Assembly (NCBI GenBank): GCA_023091665.1
Contig: JALJCQ010000009.1
Coordinates: 868,001-932,000 of the forward strand
DNA from: Pythium myriotylum
Lineage: Eukaryota > Oomycota > Peronosporomycetes > Pythiales > Pythiaceae
Direction: 5' to 3'
Length of the DNA stretch: 64,000 nucleotides
The position numbers and the translations under genes were made by a program. Shown in pieces: positions 51,124-60,250 of this stretch. How positions within the stretch are numbered: position 1 is the first letter of the stretch; each line of letters starts with the position of its first letter. The notes beneath the pieces are model-generated. The model ran no database searches and was not told the origin of the DNA. It was given only the letters and a program-made list of their open reading frames with translations.

Positions 51124-51777
51124 CTACTGCAAAGCAAAGGCAGGCAAAACGTCCACTGGACAGATGTGGCACGATCCCTTCTTGTGATTCTTGACGTGCA
51201 GAGCCATCTGCGCAACAGTGCAGCACGAGCAGCAACACGAGGCGAAAAAGTCGCCTGCACGTGAGCCGGGAATCTGGAAGAGCAAGCGAACACGGCCGCG
51301 CAGGGAGAACGCAATAGTGATAAAGGCAAGCCCAGTGAACGATCCGCAAAACGAAAACGTTCCGAAGATGTCCAACGAAAGTCGGAGGAGGATATCGTCG
51401 CTGCCACCCGACGAACCGTTCGAAATCGACGTTGTTAACCACGAGGAGCGGTAGATGAGCTCTTGGGCCATGAGACTCTCGAACACGAGCTCCGCGAAGA
51501 AGATGAAGAGTAAGCACCCCAAAATCGTCGATTACTTGGCCCAACCAATCCTCTGTGATATCTGAGCAAGAGGCACGCACGGAACGCACCAGACTATACA
51601 GCAGTTCGTGCAGGAGGCCAGGAAGTCCAACAGGCCGACCTCCCACTCACCCATGCGGACAGCGTTTGGGTCGTCGTTAACCTCCATATACACAACGTAG
51701 TCTGTGGCTGATGGCCTTTGTGGCGTTTGTGGCGTTACAACAGTCTCAGTCGGAACGGAGATCGAGGGCGAGCTCAT
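51124..51777 (-). pseudogene. PLAC8-family membrane protein, copy 2, with in-frame stop
   Basis: Reverse strand, ATG at 51775-51777. The first 81 codons read MGEWEVGLLDFLASCTNCC, VWCVPCVPLAQISQRIGWAK and then TAA (51532-51534). The same frame goes on without shift to SCCCSCCTVAQMALHVK and the end VDVLPAF at 51124. Aligned with copy 3 (QRIGWGKYWHVLL), the stop replaces the Tyr codon exactly, so one base change (TAY to TAA) explains it. Either a young pseudogene, a stop read through, or a base error. Without the stop it would have 217 residues, with two hydrophobic segments. Confidence 0.8.
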
Positions 51778-52312
51778 GGTAGCTGGTTGGAGGTGCTGGT
51801 CACGTTGGAAATTCGACAGTGAGGCCAGAAGTAGGTCGTTCGGACTCTGTTAATTCCATAGAGAGTCCAACCAACCTAGTTCTCTAAGGAGCTACAGGTC
51901 TTATGATCATGATCATTGTGTGGGTGCGTTGTCTAACGTGGCCACAACGAGCCTTTTAGACTTGAAGTGTTGATGTCATTATTTATCAAAATGCATGCCA
52001 ACGGCATTTTTAAATGCCGTTGAACACTCGTTTGTGGAGGACTATTAAAATAGTCCTCCACAAACGAGTGTTCTGTATCTCTGAAGTGTGGTATGTTGTT
52101 CAGTTACAAGGCAACTGGCCACAGTCTCTCCGAGTGAAGAAGTCCACCGTGAGAACACTTCTTCTAGCTCTCTGTGCAGTCTGGCCAATTACAACATGCC
52201 ATGAGACGATTGCTTCGCTGATAAGTTAAAAGACAGTCGGCGTACTTCAGCTAGTTCAGTTGGGTCAGAACCCAAACAGTCATATATTCAATTAGGGAGA
52301 GTTTCGGGTGGC
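51778..52312. other. Intergenic between two PLAC8 genes
   Basis: About 530 bp, holding the double hairpin at 51999-52073. No gene. Confidence 0.5.
51999..52073. repeat. Two abutting perfect hairpins
   Basis: First: arms 51999-52009 and 52012-52022 (11 bases, CAACGGCATTT, 2-base loop). Second: arms 52022-52046 and 52049-52073 (25 bases, no mismatch, 2-base loop AA). They share base 52022, the same arrangement as at 28621-28731, although the sequences differ. It lies about 240 bp beyond the stop of PLAC8 copy 3 and about 220 bp before copy 2. Confidence 0.92.
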
Positions 52313-53092
52313 CTATTGGGGGAGGAAGGCTGGAAGAGTATCGACGGGGCCAAAGTCGCACGTCCCTTTCTTGTAAGTCTTCACCTGGGTGGCCATTTGA
52401 GCAACAGCACAGCATGAGCAGCACACTGATGCAAAACAATCACCACAGCACGAGCCAGGGATGCTGAATAACGTGCGGATGCGCGAGCGCAACGCCCACG
52501 TAACGAAGATAAGCACAAGTCCCGTAAGCGACCCGAGGAATGTGCAGATGCTGAGGATGGCAGATAGGATCACAGCCACAACAAAGGCGACCCAGATCGT
52601 GTCGTCGTCGCTGCTGTAGTAGTAACGACTTCCCCAGTAATTGTCTGACGAGGAAGAGGTACTGTACCAGTAGTCGCCGGAGCGGTACTTGCGGCGGTAC
52701 TCGTCGTAGTTGTAAGCGCTGTAGTCCCACCAGTAGGTGCTGTAGGAGGTGGCGAGAAGGAATCGCGTCGCAAAGATCTCGAGGAAATAGATGGCGAGCA
52801 GTGCAAGTAGCACATGCCAGTATTTGCCCCAGCCGATGCGCTGCGAGATTTGAGCGAGTGAGACGCACGGCAGGCACCACACCATACAACAGTTGGTGCA
52901 CGAGCTGAAACAACCACAGATCCCCGCTTCCCAGTCACCGACGCGAACAGAGTTGGTCTCATCCACAACAGCGGTGTCCACATGGACGGTGTATTGTTGG
53001 TCAACGTGGGGTGTGTACTGGGACGACAGGGGTGGCGTGTAGACTGTCTCGACGGCGACTTGCTTGCTGGGAGAAGGCTGAGATGTGCTCAT
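52313..53092 (-). CDS. PLAC8-family membrane protein, copy 3
   Basis: 259 residues from the ATG at 53090-53092 (a GTG seven codons upstream is not needed). Pro/Thr/Gln-rich N-terminus with two similar segments, YTPHVDQQYTVHVD; then VGDWEAGICGCFSSCTNCC, VWCLPCVSLAQISQRIGW, hydrophobic helix at about 102-122, a Tyr/Ser-rich loop (about 130-170), a second helix at about 175-210, and CCGDCFASVCCSCCAVAQMA, ending FGPVDTLPAFLPQ. The Cys pattern is complete, so this copy should be functional. Copy 2 is its closest relative here and lies downstream on the same strand, so a tandem duplication is likely. Confidence 0.87.
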   Translation of the reverse strand: MSTSQPSPSKQVAVETVYTPPLSSQYTPHVDQQYTVHVDTAVVDETNSVRVGDWEAGICGCFSSCTNCCMVWCLPCVSLAQISQRIGWGKYWHVLLALLAIYFLEIFATRFLLATSYSTYWWDYSAYNYDEYRRKYRSGDYWYSTSSSSDNYWGSRYYYSSDDDTIWVAFVVAVILSAILSICTFLGSLTGLVLIFVTWALRSRIRTLFSIPGSCCGDCFASVCCSCCAVAQMATQVKTYKKGTCDFGPVDTLPAFLPQ

Positions 53093-54443
53093 GAGTTCGC
53101 GGCTTGAGTACACTTGATGGAAGCGAAGAGAATCGGAGAATGAGGACCGTGGGGCGAGATTTTTCGATTAATCCTTGAGTGAATCAAATCTCTCATGGCA
53201 AAGTGGATGCTGATGTCCAACGGCAGCGGGGTCATGAACCCTTTCACCTCCGATATTTAATGTTGTACCTGCCGAGGAGGTGCCACGTTGGAGCTTGTGC
53301 GTACGAAAAGATCCTGTAGAAGTGGATATATTCGAAGACATCATTGTAGAAACAGGTCAATGGTCCAATTACTGCCCTCCAGATTTTTCATATCATGCTT
53401 CTGTGCCTCGCCCCCATCCCGAGATTCACTGCATTCTTGCAAATAAAGAGTCTTCTCGGTAGCTATCAAACGCGTGCTGGACTTGCCGACCTCACTGGTT
53501 TCCATAGTCGGGTCGTTGCGTAGCATGCTCCATGCAAACTCACACTCACTGTAGTGACGCTCACCTCACCTGTCACTGTAGTGAGCTCGAGGGTGAGCTC
53601 CTAAATCGAGATCAGTCTGGCTTAGCCATGGAGGCCTGGAAAGGATGAGAGTCTGTTGCGCTGTTTCGTGGCGGCGTTGTTGCAGAGACCGAGCTTTGGT
53701 CATCTCAAGTCGTTAGAGCCAGCTGCTGTGGGAAGGAGTTGGGCACGGCCTCAATTGCTTGACAATCGTAAGCACTCTCGTGGCGATCACCTCGCAGAGT
53801 CGGCGAACTGTTGGTAATTCGTGTGGGTAGAGTTTGCGACGAGCATTCAACACACAGATTACAAACTCGATCCAAGGTTGGGCAGACGGATAGGTTTGAA
53901 ACGTTTGTACAACGCCAGCGTTCCGCTGGCCTCCACGGCACGACCGCCTTCTACGCACGAAGATAAATCCGATGCAAGCACGAGCAGCGTGGCTCCCCGG
54001 AAGTTTCCACGAAGAGAAATCAGTTTGCGACCGACTGAATAGCTACGGATGCCCTCTGAGGATCTTCTCGGCAGATCCTCCAAGGGTCGGAGCGAGGATA
54101 ACACGAGATCTCGCTCCTTTCGGAATGGTCACCCACGGCTCCCTCCCCTTCAAAGAAGTCAGACGGACTCAGAAGCCAGACCACTACCAGCACCGGGTCT
54201 AGTATTTCGAAATCGATGGATGATTGGCTAATCAGGACGCATCAGATCCATTCTCAGTCCGCCTTTCCCGTTCGTTGAGCCCAGCTGGCGAAAAGAGCTC
54301 TTCACGGGGCGGATCATTGCCTTGGCCACCCAACCACCTGGCCGCGACAGACCCTCGCGCCACTGGTTTCTATGGGTTTCTCCGCCACATCGTGACGCAG
54401 AACCGGATGCCTGTAGGTTCCAGTGTGATCACTAGACTGTCTC
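53093..54443. other. Intergenic, about 1.35 kb, no clear gene
   Basis: Small frames only. TCACTGTAGTGA, itself nearly palindromic, occurs at 53546-53557 and 53573-53584. GAGGATCT/AGATCCTC near 54058-54081 is another short stem. An 82-codon reverse frame (53713-53958) reads somewhat protein-like but matches nothing I know. Confidence 0.45.
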
Positions 54444-54465
54444 GCTCATTTCCCATCTCTCCCTC
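54444..54465 (+). promoter_or_regulatory. Oomycete-type core promoter (Inr + FPR) of the first cystatin gene
   Basis: GCTCATTTCCCATCTCTCC fits the oomycete initiator (TCATTYNNNCA) with the flanking pyrimidine-rich FPR. It begins 48 bp before the ATG at 54492, a normal leader length. Confidence 0.75.
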
Positions 54466-54491
54466 GAGACGACACCTCGTGCTAGAATAAA

Positions 54492-54938
54492 ATGCAGACG
54501 TTCAAGGCTCTCGTGGGCGCGGCGGCGCTGCTCGTGGTCGGCGCCAGCGCGCAGGCCGCCAACAGCACGAGCAACAGCACGAGCCCCGGCGACACGATCG
54601 TGCTGCCCGGCACGGCCGTGCCGTACGGCGGTACGCGCCAGGTCACGGTCGGCCCGAGCAACGTGCAGGATCTCATGATGGCCATGAGCAACCGCACCAA
54701 CTACGCCAAGACGGTCGGCCGCCCCATTTGCGTCGTCGAAGTCAAGAAGGTCATGGCCCAGATTGTCGCTGGCATCAACTACCAGTTCGAAGTCGACGGC
54801 TGCTCGCAGACTTTCCAGGACACGCTCGGCCGCTGCCGCGAAGACGGCTGCACATCTCCTGCGCGCTGGCAAGTCAATGTCTTCTCGCAGCCGTGGACCA
54901 ACACGTACCGCGTCGACAAGATCCAGTTCCTCGGCTAG
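54492..54938 (+). CDS. Secreted cystatin-like cysteine protease inhibitor, copy 1
   Basis: 148 residues. Signal peptide at 1-22 (hydrophobic core AALLVVGASAQA). The cystatin motif QxVxG is QIVAG (90-94) and the second hairpin Pro-Trp is at 134-135 (SQPWTNTYRV). Four cysteines (80, 104, 115, 120) can form two disulfides. Two NST sites near 24-30 allow N-glycosylation. In Phytophthora, EPIC-type cystatins are secreted and block plant papain-like proteases; that role is inferred here. It heads a tandem of three. Confidence 0.9.
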   Translation: MQTFKALVGAAALLVVGASAQAANSTSNSTSPGDTIVLPGTAVPYGGTRQVTVGPSNVQDLMMAMSNRTNYAKTVGRPICVVEVKKVMAQIVAGINYQFEVDGCSQTFQDTLGRCREDGCTSPARWQVNVFSQPWTNTYRVDKIQFLG

Positions 54939-55417
54939 AATGGTGCCGAAGAGGAAGATCTCGTCTGTTTCCAGTTTTTTTTCTCCTTCTCCTTATTTGT
55001 CGCCTGCCGCAATCCGAATTAAAGTGAAAATGTGCTCACAGAAGTTGAGATTTGCTCGTGGTGTCCTTGCTGTTGCCTGGAGGAACTTCAACCAAATCGA
55101 GACTGCACCTAATGAGTCTCTGGTTTCTTGACGGACTCACAGAGCTTCGTCAGCGAGATGTCGTGGGCTCGGGAAGTCCTGGCTTCCGTCAGTGTGACTG
55201 GTAGCCACCATAATCCCCTCGGATGCCTTTTTCGAAGCCCGCTGATTCTGCTGAAGCACAAAGCTCACGGAGCCCACGAGTGGGAGGCTACAGGGTGCTG
55301 TTAGTAACAGGGCATGAATCGTTGTGATGTCTCAACTGACTTTTGAGTCAATTGGAAAGCCCACCCCACCCCACGCACCCTCTGGCGGCCAGACTCACAA
55401 TCGAATTTTCGTCAGCC
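54939..55417. other. Intergenic between cystatin genes
   Basis: About 480 bp, no gene; GCATGAATCG lies before the next gene, but no clear initiator was seen. Confidence 0.4.
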
Positions 55418-55810
55418 ATGAAAGCCGCTGCCCTCTTCGCCAGTCTCCTCCTCAGCTACTCGGCCCCGGCCCTCGCTGCCGACGGCGGCCCCATCACCGG
55501 CGGCTGGAGCGACGCCAAGGTCACGAACGAGACCACTGCTCTGCTCTACAAGGCGCTCGGGAACCACTCCAACTACGCCGAGTCCATCTCGCAGCCCGTG
55601 TGCGTGCTCGAGATCACGCGGCTGCAGCAGCAGTCGGTCTCCGGTATCAACTACCTCTACGAGACCCAGGGCTGCCCCGTCAAGTTCTCGGAGCCGGACT
55701 CGCTCGGGGCCTGCAAAGGCGCGAACGCCCAGTGCAAAGCCTCGCAGTTCGTGATCCGCGTCTTCTCGCAGCCGTGGACCGACACCTTGCGCGTCCAGAG
55801 CATCAACTGA
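55418..55810 (+). CDS. Secreted cystatin-like cysteine protease inhibitor, copy 2
   Basis: 130 residues from ATG 55418 (an upstream in-frame ATG at 55343 would bury the signal peptide). Signal peptide at 1-20 (LFASLLLSYSAPALA). QSVSG at 72-76 and SQPWTDTLRV with Pro-Trp at 119-120 complete the inhibitor wedge. The Cys pattern matches copy 1 (PVCVLEI, TQGC, GACK, AQC). It shares NYAESISQPVC with the NYAKTVGRPIC of copy 1. Confidence 0.9.
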   Translation: MKAAALFASLLLSYSAPALAADGGPITGGWSDAKVTNETTALLYKALGNHSNYAESISQPVCVLEITRLQQQSVSGINYLYETQGCPVKFSEPDSLGACKGANAQCKASQFVIRVFSQPWTDTLRVQSIN

Positions 55811-56139
55811 CTCGACGGAATATTTCAATCTTGAGCACAAGTCTCAACTTGACGAAGAGCTCCTTCGGATTGATAAAACCAGGTCGAGTTGACCCTATCT
55901 AATGCAGTTTTCTACTTTGTGGTATCTACCGTCTTCTTGTGCATTTTTATGGATCCATGGCGTGTAGTGGTACTTTAAAGGAGCTTCTTGTCTCTGTGGC
56001 GAAGATGAGAGCAGACACGCAGTCGCTTCGCCTCCATGCTTCCATGCGACAGGGCAACGCGACCAGGGGTGATGCATTCACGTGTGAGAAGAGGCTCATT
56101 CTTCAACAATCCCAGTCTCCACTCCGATTCCATACTACC
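55811..56139. other. Intergenic between cystatin genes
   Basis: About 330 bp. An open frame runs through it into copy 3 but has no signal or family match. Confidence 0.4.
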
Positions 56140-56526
56140 ATGACCTGCTCCAGAATACACCGCTTGCCGCTGCTGCTGCTCGCCGTTCTGCTGCTCACAG
56201 TCCCTCGCATGTTCACGATCGCCGTGCACTACACAGCGATCACGCCCGACAACTCAGTGCTGCTCGCGAACGCACTCGGCCAGCGCCGCAACTTTGATGA
56301 GTCAATCACCAAGCCTGTCTGCTTCATCAAGATCCACAGCGTCCAGGATCTGGCGCTCGACGACGGACTCAGCTACATCTACTCGGTCCAGGGCTGCGTC
56401 GTCGACGAGTTCCGCGGCTTCGGCGTCTGCAAGAGCGGCGACTGCAACGTGCGGCATTACCAGGTGCAGATCTTCCTTCCAACCGGCGGGATCATCCCGA
56501 CGGTGCAGAACATTTGGCAAATGTAG
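56140..56526 (+). CDS. Cystatin-like secreted protein, copy 3, inhibitory motifs lost
   Basis: 128 residues from ATG 56140, chosen because it puts the signal peptide (LPLLLLAVLLLTVP) at the N-terminus. It aligns with copies 1 and 2 through RRNFDESITKPVCFIKI, SYIYSVQGC, GVCKSGDC and YQVQIF, so the fold and four cysteines are kept. QxVxG is replaced by QDLALDDG, and the Pro-Trp hairpin by LPTGGIIPT. Papain-type inhibition is therefore unlikely; it may bind another partner or be drifting. Confidence 0.82.
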   Translation: MTCSRIHRLPLLLLAVLLLTVPRMFTIAVHYTAITPDNSVLLANALGQRRNFDESITKPVCFIKIHSVQDLALDDGLSYIYSVQGCVVDEFRGFGVCKSGDCNVRHYQVQIFLPTGGIIPTVQNIWQM

Positions 56527-56826
56527 GACAGCCAACAATGAACAACACTTGCGTTAGTTGATTTGTGCGGGCGACAGCGGCCGTCTGATCGCCAGCAGCT
56601 CGACTGAACCACGAATGGGGACGAGGATTTGGGTACCGTGTTGCTCGAAAGGACTTCTGGCTTCGAGGCGTGGCCTGGTCCCAGCCGGCATGAACCCAAC
56701 GTAGCGTCCCAACCGATCTGAACACCGGGCCACATGCTTTCAACACGCCTTCTCTGCAGAAGAAAAAGCTCTCTGCCCAGCAACAGACCGTCCTTCAGCT
56801 TTCATTTTCGCAACTGCCGCGCAAGT
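56527..56826. other. Intergenic with a promoter-like element
   Basis: TCATTTTCGCAACT at 56802-56815, ending 11 bp before the next ATG, resembles an oomycete initiator. Confidence 0.45.
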
Positions 56827-57354
56827 ATGAAGCTGTTCGACGCTTTCCTGACGATTGCGATGCTTGCCTTGTCGACTACGACGACTGCGTTTGCATTAGA
56901 TGATAACTCGACTAGCCAAGCTACCTCGACCATCACATGCGCGAACGTACGATGTCAATCAGGAACTCAGTGCGTTCTCAAGCAAGTGCAGTGCGTCCGA
57001 GCGCCATGCCCGCCTGTGCCCACTTGCGAGGCAACGACCCAACCACCTGTAACGCAATCGTCTGATGTGTGCACGCCTGGCTTTTGCCCAGACAGCCAAA
57101 CGTGCGAGCTCAAGCAGGTCCAATGCATCCGCGCTCCCTGTGCACCAGTACCCACGTGTGTTCCATCCAAGCCTTCGCCGGGTTGCACGAAGAAATGTGG
57201 CCGCTTCCAACGCTGCTACCTCTACAACCAGAAGCCGTATTGTGCTGATGTCTGCTCGCCGTCGCGATGCAAGAAAGGAGAAGTGTGTGAGCTGCAGACC
57301 GTGCAGTGTCTCGTTGCTCCCTGCCCTCCAGTCGCAACCTGTAAGCAGGCATGA
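56827..57354 (+). CDS. Secreted cysteine-rich protein with repeats
   Basis: 175 residues from ATG 56827; upstream in-frame ATG 56734 is rejected because the signal peptide (LFDAFLTIAMLALSTTTTAFA) starts at 56827. Three units with the pattern C-x3-C-x2-G/S-x2-C-x-L/K-x-VQC-x3-PC-x-PV-x-TC occur at about 38-67, 81-110 and 141-173, and a shorter Cys module CTKKCGRFQRCYLYNQKPYC lies between units two and three. Thr/Pro/Ser linkers join them. The motif is widespread in secreted oomycete proteins; its function is not known to me. An extracellular, disulfide-rich protein is certain from the sequence; a role at the host or substrate surface is a guess. Confidence 0.82.
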   Translation: MKLFDAFLTIAMLALSTTTTAFALDDNSTSQATSTITCANVRCQSGTQCVLKQVQCVRAPCPPVPTCEATTQPPVTQSSDVCTPGFCPDSQTCELKQVQCIRAPCAPVPTCVPSKPSPGCTKKCGRFQRCYLYNQKPYCADVCSPSRCKKGEVCELQTVQCLVAPCPPVATCKQA

Positions 57355-57416
57355 TAAGTGGTGTCCATTTCGTACCAATGAGTTATTCATACAATCGAGA
57401 TTACCCATGATGCATC

Positions 57417-58328
57417 CTACTTGTTCAGAATAACCGCAATTGCGTCCACGACCTTAGATGGGACCTCTAGGTGAGGGTAGTGACCGCCATTCTCTTCGAT
57501 CTGGATCTGAATCTGCGGTATCGCAAGCTGCGCCCATTTGATCTCCTCGTCAAAGTCAGCGTAGTCAGGATCCTTACGGCCGAAGAAAGCAAGTACGGGG
57601 AGGTCAGACCACTTGCCAAGTGCTTCGACTGCTTTTTCAGACTGAATCTTTGGCGCACGACAGAATTTCCCGACGTTCTTGATGTTACTCTTCTTCTTGC
57701 TGAGATGCGTCTTGAGCAGGTCAATCTCGTGGTCGAAGTCACTGGGCTTGATACCAGGGTAGAGCGACTGATAGTAAGGGATCCAGACGAAGCGACCGTA
57801 AAGTGCTGGGAACAAGACGTGTGAGAGCGGTCGGAACCACTTGTCCTGTGGCGCATCGCGAAGAATGGGGCCGAGCAGCACGAGCAATTTGACGTGTGAA
57901 GCGCGGTTCTGCGTGGCGATGGTCATGGCCGCGGCTGCGAGCGAGTTTCCGATTAGTATGAACTTGGCGTCTGGGTGCGATGCGTGTAGCTCGTCTACGA
58001 GGAGGACAACGTCGTCGGCGACAGCTTCAGGACTGTAGGTAGAGTACGACTTTGTTGTATTGTCGTGAAAGTCGGTTGAGTCACCGAAGCCGCGCAGATC
58101 GCCGACGAGTACACGGCAATGGAGTTGGTCCACGAGCATCGGGGCGAGGAGTCGGAACTGGCGTCGAGTGTCGCCGATGCCTGGGAGGCAGATCGCGATG
58201 GTGTCGGTCGGTTCGTTGGGGCTGACATCTTCGAAGAAGACATGGCTCGTGCTGTCGCGCTTGTGTTTGAGGACGTAGTCGTGGCTGTTGGCGAAGATTC
58301 GCTGGATGGAAGTGGTAGTGTTGGCCAT
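57417..58328 (-). CDS. Alpha/beta-hydrolase fold protein
   Basis: 303 residues. Likely esterase, lipase or epoxide-hydrolase-like enzyme. The oxyanion segment is CLPGIGDTRRQFR (48-60), the strand-loop DLRGFGDS is at 77-84, the nucleophile elbow is GNSLA with S129, the acid is D253 in FGRKDPD, and the catalytic His is H283 in GGHYPH. The cap region (about 155-235) is rich in aromatic and basic residues. There is no signal peptide, so it is probably cytosolic. It converges with the Cys-rich gene (62 bp apart). The substrate cannot be told. Confidence 0.88.
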   Translation of the reverse strand: MANTTTSIQRIFANSHDYVLKHKRDSTSHVFFEDVSPNEPTDTIAICLPGIGDTRRQFRLLAPMLVDQLHCRVLVGDLRGFGDSTDFHDNTTKSYSTYSPEAVADDVVLLVDELHASHPDAKFILIGNSLAAAAMTIATQNRASHVKLLVLLGPILRDAPQDKWFRPLSHVLFPALYGRFVWIPYYQSLYPGIKPSDFDHEIDLLKTHLSKKKSNIKNVGKFCRAPKIQSEKAVEALGKWSDLPVLAFFGRKDPDYADFDEEIKWAQLAIPQIQIQIEENGGHYPHLEVPSKVVDAIAVILNK

Positions 58329-59140
58329 GGCTTAAGGTTGTGGTTGTGGTGGTGGCTGGTTGTGTGCGACTTGGGAGTTTGAGGAATGAGGGTGTTGAAG
58401 ACGACCGAGTTGCTCTAGTTCGACTGGCCAAGCGAGTGTAGCCATCTTTAGTTCCAGAATGATGGTTTTGGAGCTCATGATGATGGCGCAGATGCTGGAA
58501 TGATGGTGATGTTGTTGCTTTTCGGTCGAGATGAGATCAGTCTCGCTGATGAAATAGAGCAATCCACAGCGAACAAGTCAGCACTTCATTTGCATGGTAT
58601 CTTAGTACACGGGGTAGAAGCAGATAGACCACAGGCCGACATATTGGTGGCTGGAAATTGATGTCCCGGATACGTTGTGCAGCGAGCGAACCGGAAGTTC
58701 TCACGGCAGTATGCACAGCCATGGCTGCGACACTGCACGGAGCCAGCACAGCTCAGGGAGCTTGGAAAAAAGAAACTCTTCTTCATATCGAGGTAGAATG
58801 TCAGCGACCAAAGGATCTGTATGGGGTTGTACAGATGGCGTTCAAATCTGTGCGTGCGAGTAATATCCCACTGCATCATATAGAAATATTTCATACTTGG
58901 AGCTGCTGTGGACTCGTTCCCAGTCCTCCGAGCTGCGGGGTAGCAGATCGTGCTTGAGAGGCTGATGTTTATCGAGGCATGGAGGTCTAAACAACCGTAC
59001 AGGGAGCATTTCAGAACATATCATAACGCTGCAGCTGTTCGCAACGCCCTCCGTCATCGAGCGCTGAGAACGCGCACGTTCAGACTCATGGTAGAGAACA
59101 ATCGTCTGGGGCCTCAGTCCACTCTATCCCATCCTCAGCG
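58329..59140. other. Intergenic, nothing recognised
   Basis: About 800 bp upstream of the hydrolase. CCACCACAACC-type simple sequence (reverse: GGTTGTGGTTGTGG) lies at about 58336-58350. No gene. Confidence 0.45.
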
Positions 59141-59470
59141 GTGACTCACATCGTTATCTTTTATGGTAGTTCAGGGGGCAACTCCAGCCGTGGTGGTGCT
59201 GGCGCGATTATCGCACGAGCAACCACAATTGCTGGTGAGGCCTCGATTCTGTGGAGCGCTGCAGTTTATCTTGCTCCTATCACAACCACCACCACGTGGA
59301 ATGCTGAGGTCTTTTGCTCTTGCTTGAGTCGCAAACTCTCTTCAATTGCACCCTATCGAAGTGATTGGGACGACGCCCTGATGCTTATGCCATTCTGCGA
59401 CCACCACCCGACACAGCGCGTACCGGCGTCAACTCTTCCAACAAGCATCCAAGCTCGCTGGCACCCTTGA
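59141..59470 (+). pseudogene. Degenerate RNase H-like fragment
   Basis: IVIFYGSSGGNSSRGGAGAI and later TTTTTWNAEVF follow the RNase H pattern (LLFDGGSRGNPGxGGAGA ... TNNxAE), but the first catalytic Asp is replaced (FYG for FDG) and the frame breaks soon after. Retroelement remnant. Confidence 0.5.
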
Positions 59471-59849
59471 TGTTCACGAGAGGCTTCATCGTGCTAGAGC
59501 CAACAACTAGATGCTACACAACATTGGCCACCTCACCAAGGATCGGACAGGCAGTCTCCTTCCATCCCATCCAACCTCCAACGCAGTACATTCTACCTTC
59601 CTCTCGCTGCTTGACAGTGATCTGCGTCCGTGGTGGTGTTCCTTGGCTGTCTGCGTCGAACGTAACTTAGCCGATCCACTCTACCCAGCCCCACAAAAGC
59701 TAGGACTCACACAACTCGATAAACTTCACTTTCATCATCATCACAATTGACAAGGGTGGCACTCGTCTCCAATCGGCAATCTAAAAGCTGCCTTCCTCAA
59801 CCCGCTCCAGATACCCTCGCTAGCACATACACATGGGCAGGTTCACGCT

Positions 59850-60250
59850 TTCTACTTTTCGACGGCGGATCTCGCGGCAATCCAAGCCCAGGAAAACGTG
59901 GAGGAAGCCACTCCCCAGGCAGGGAAGGCGGTGGTCATCAGGAGCGCAGCAATCAGCTACGCGACGCCACGTATAAGACTTGGCCATCAAGACATCGCTG
60001 TTGGGCTCCCAGTCGCTCACAATCTTGGCATCTCTCACCTCCAAGTCGTCGGAGATACAGTATCCTCCTGTCAGGGTCAGTTTGGAGGACGCCGACCGCC
60101 GCGCAATCCAGTACTGCTGGTCAGCTATAACCGTCCATGCCAGGTTGCTGGTCTCCTTTGTATCCAGAGGTGGATCCATCGCGTTCGTAGATGTAATCCG
60201 ATGGCTGATACCAGGGCCAATCTGGTCATGGACTCACGTCACAGTGATCA
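59850..60250 (+). pseudogene. Frameshifted RNase H-like domain
   Basis: LLFDGGSRGNPSPG is read in one frame. After a shift, AISYATPRIRL, VGLPVAHNLGISHLQVVGDT and finally NPMADTRANLVMD are read in another frame, with a further interruption between. These are, in order, the Asp strand, the Asp-containing second motif and the C-terminal AD-x-x-AN block of a complete RNase H, so the whole domain was once here and has at least two frame breaks. Confidence 0.65.

Noticed and set aside
53713..53958. 82-codon reverse frame with helical-looking sequence
   Set aside because: Overlaps other frames of equal length, no recognisable relative.
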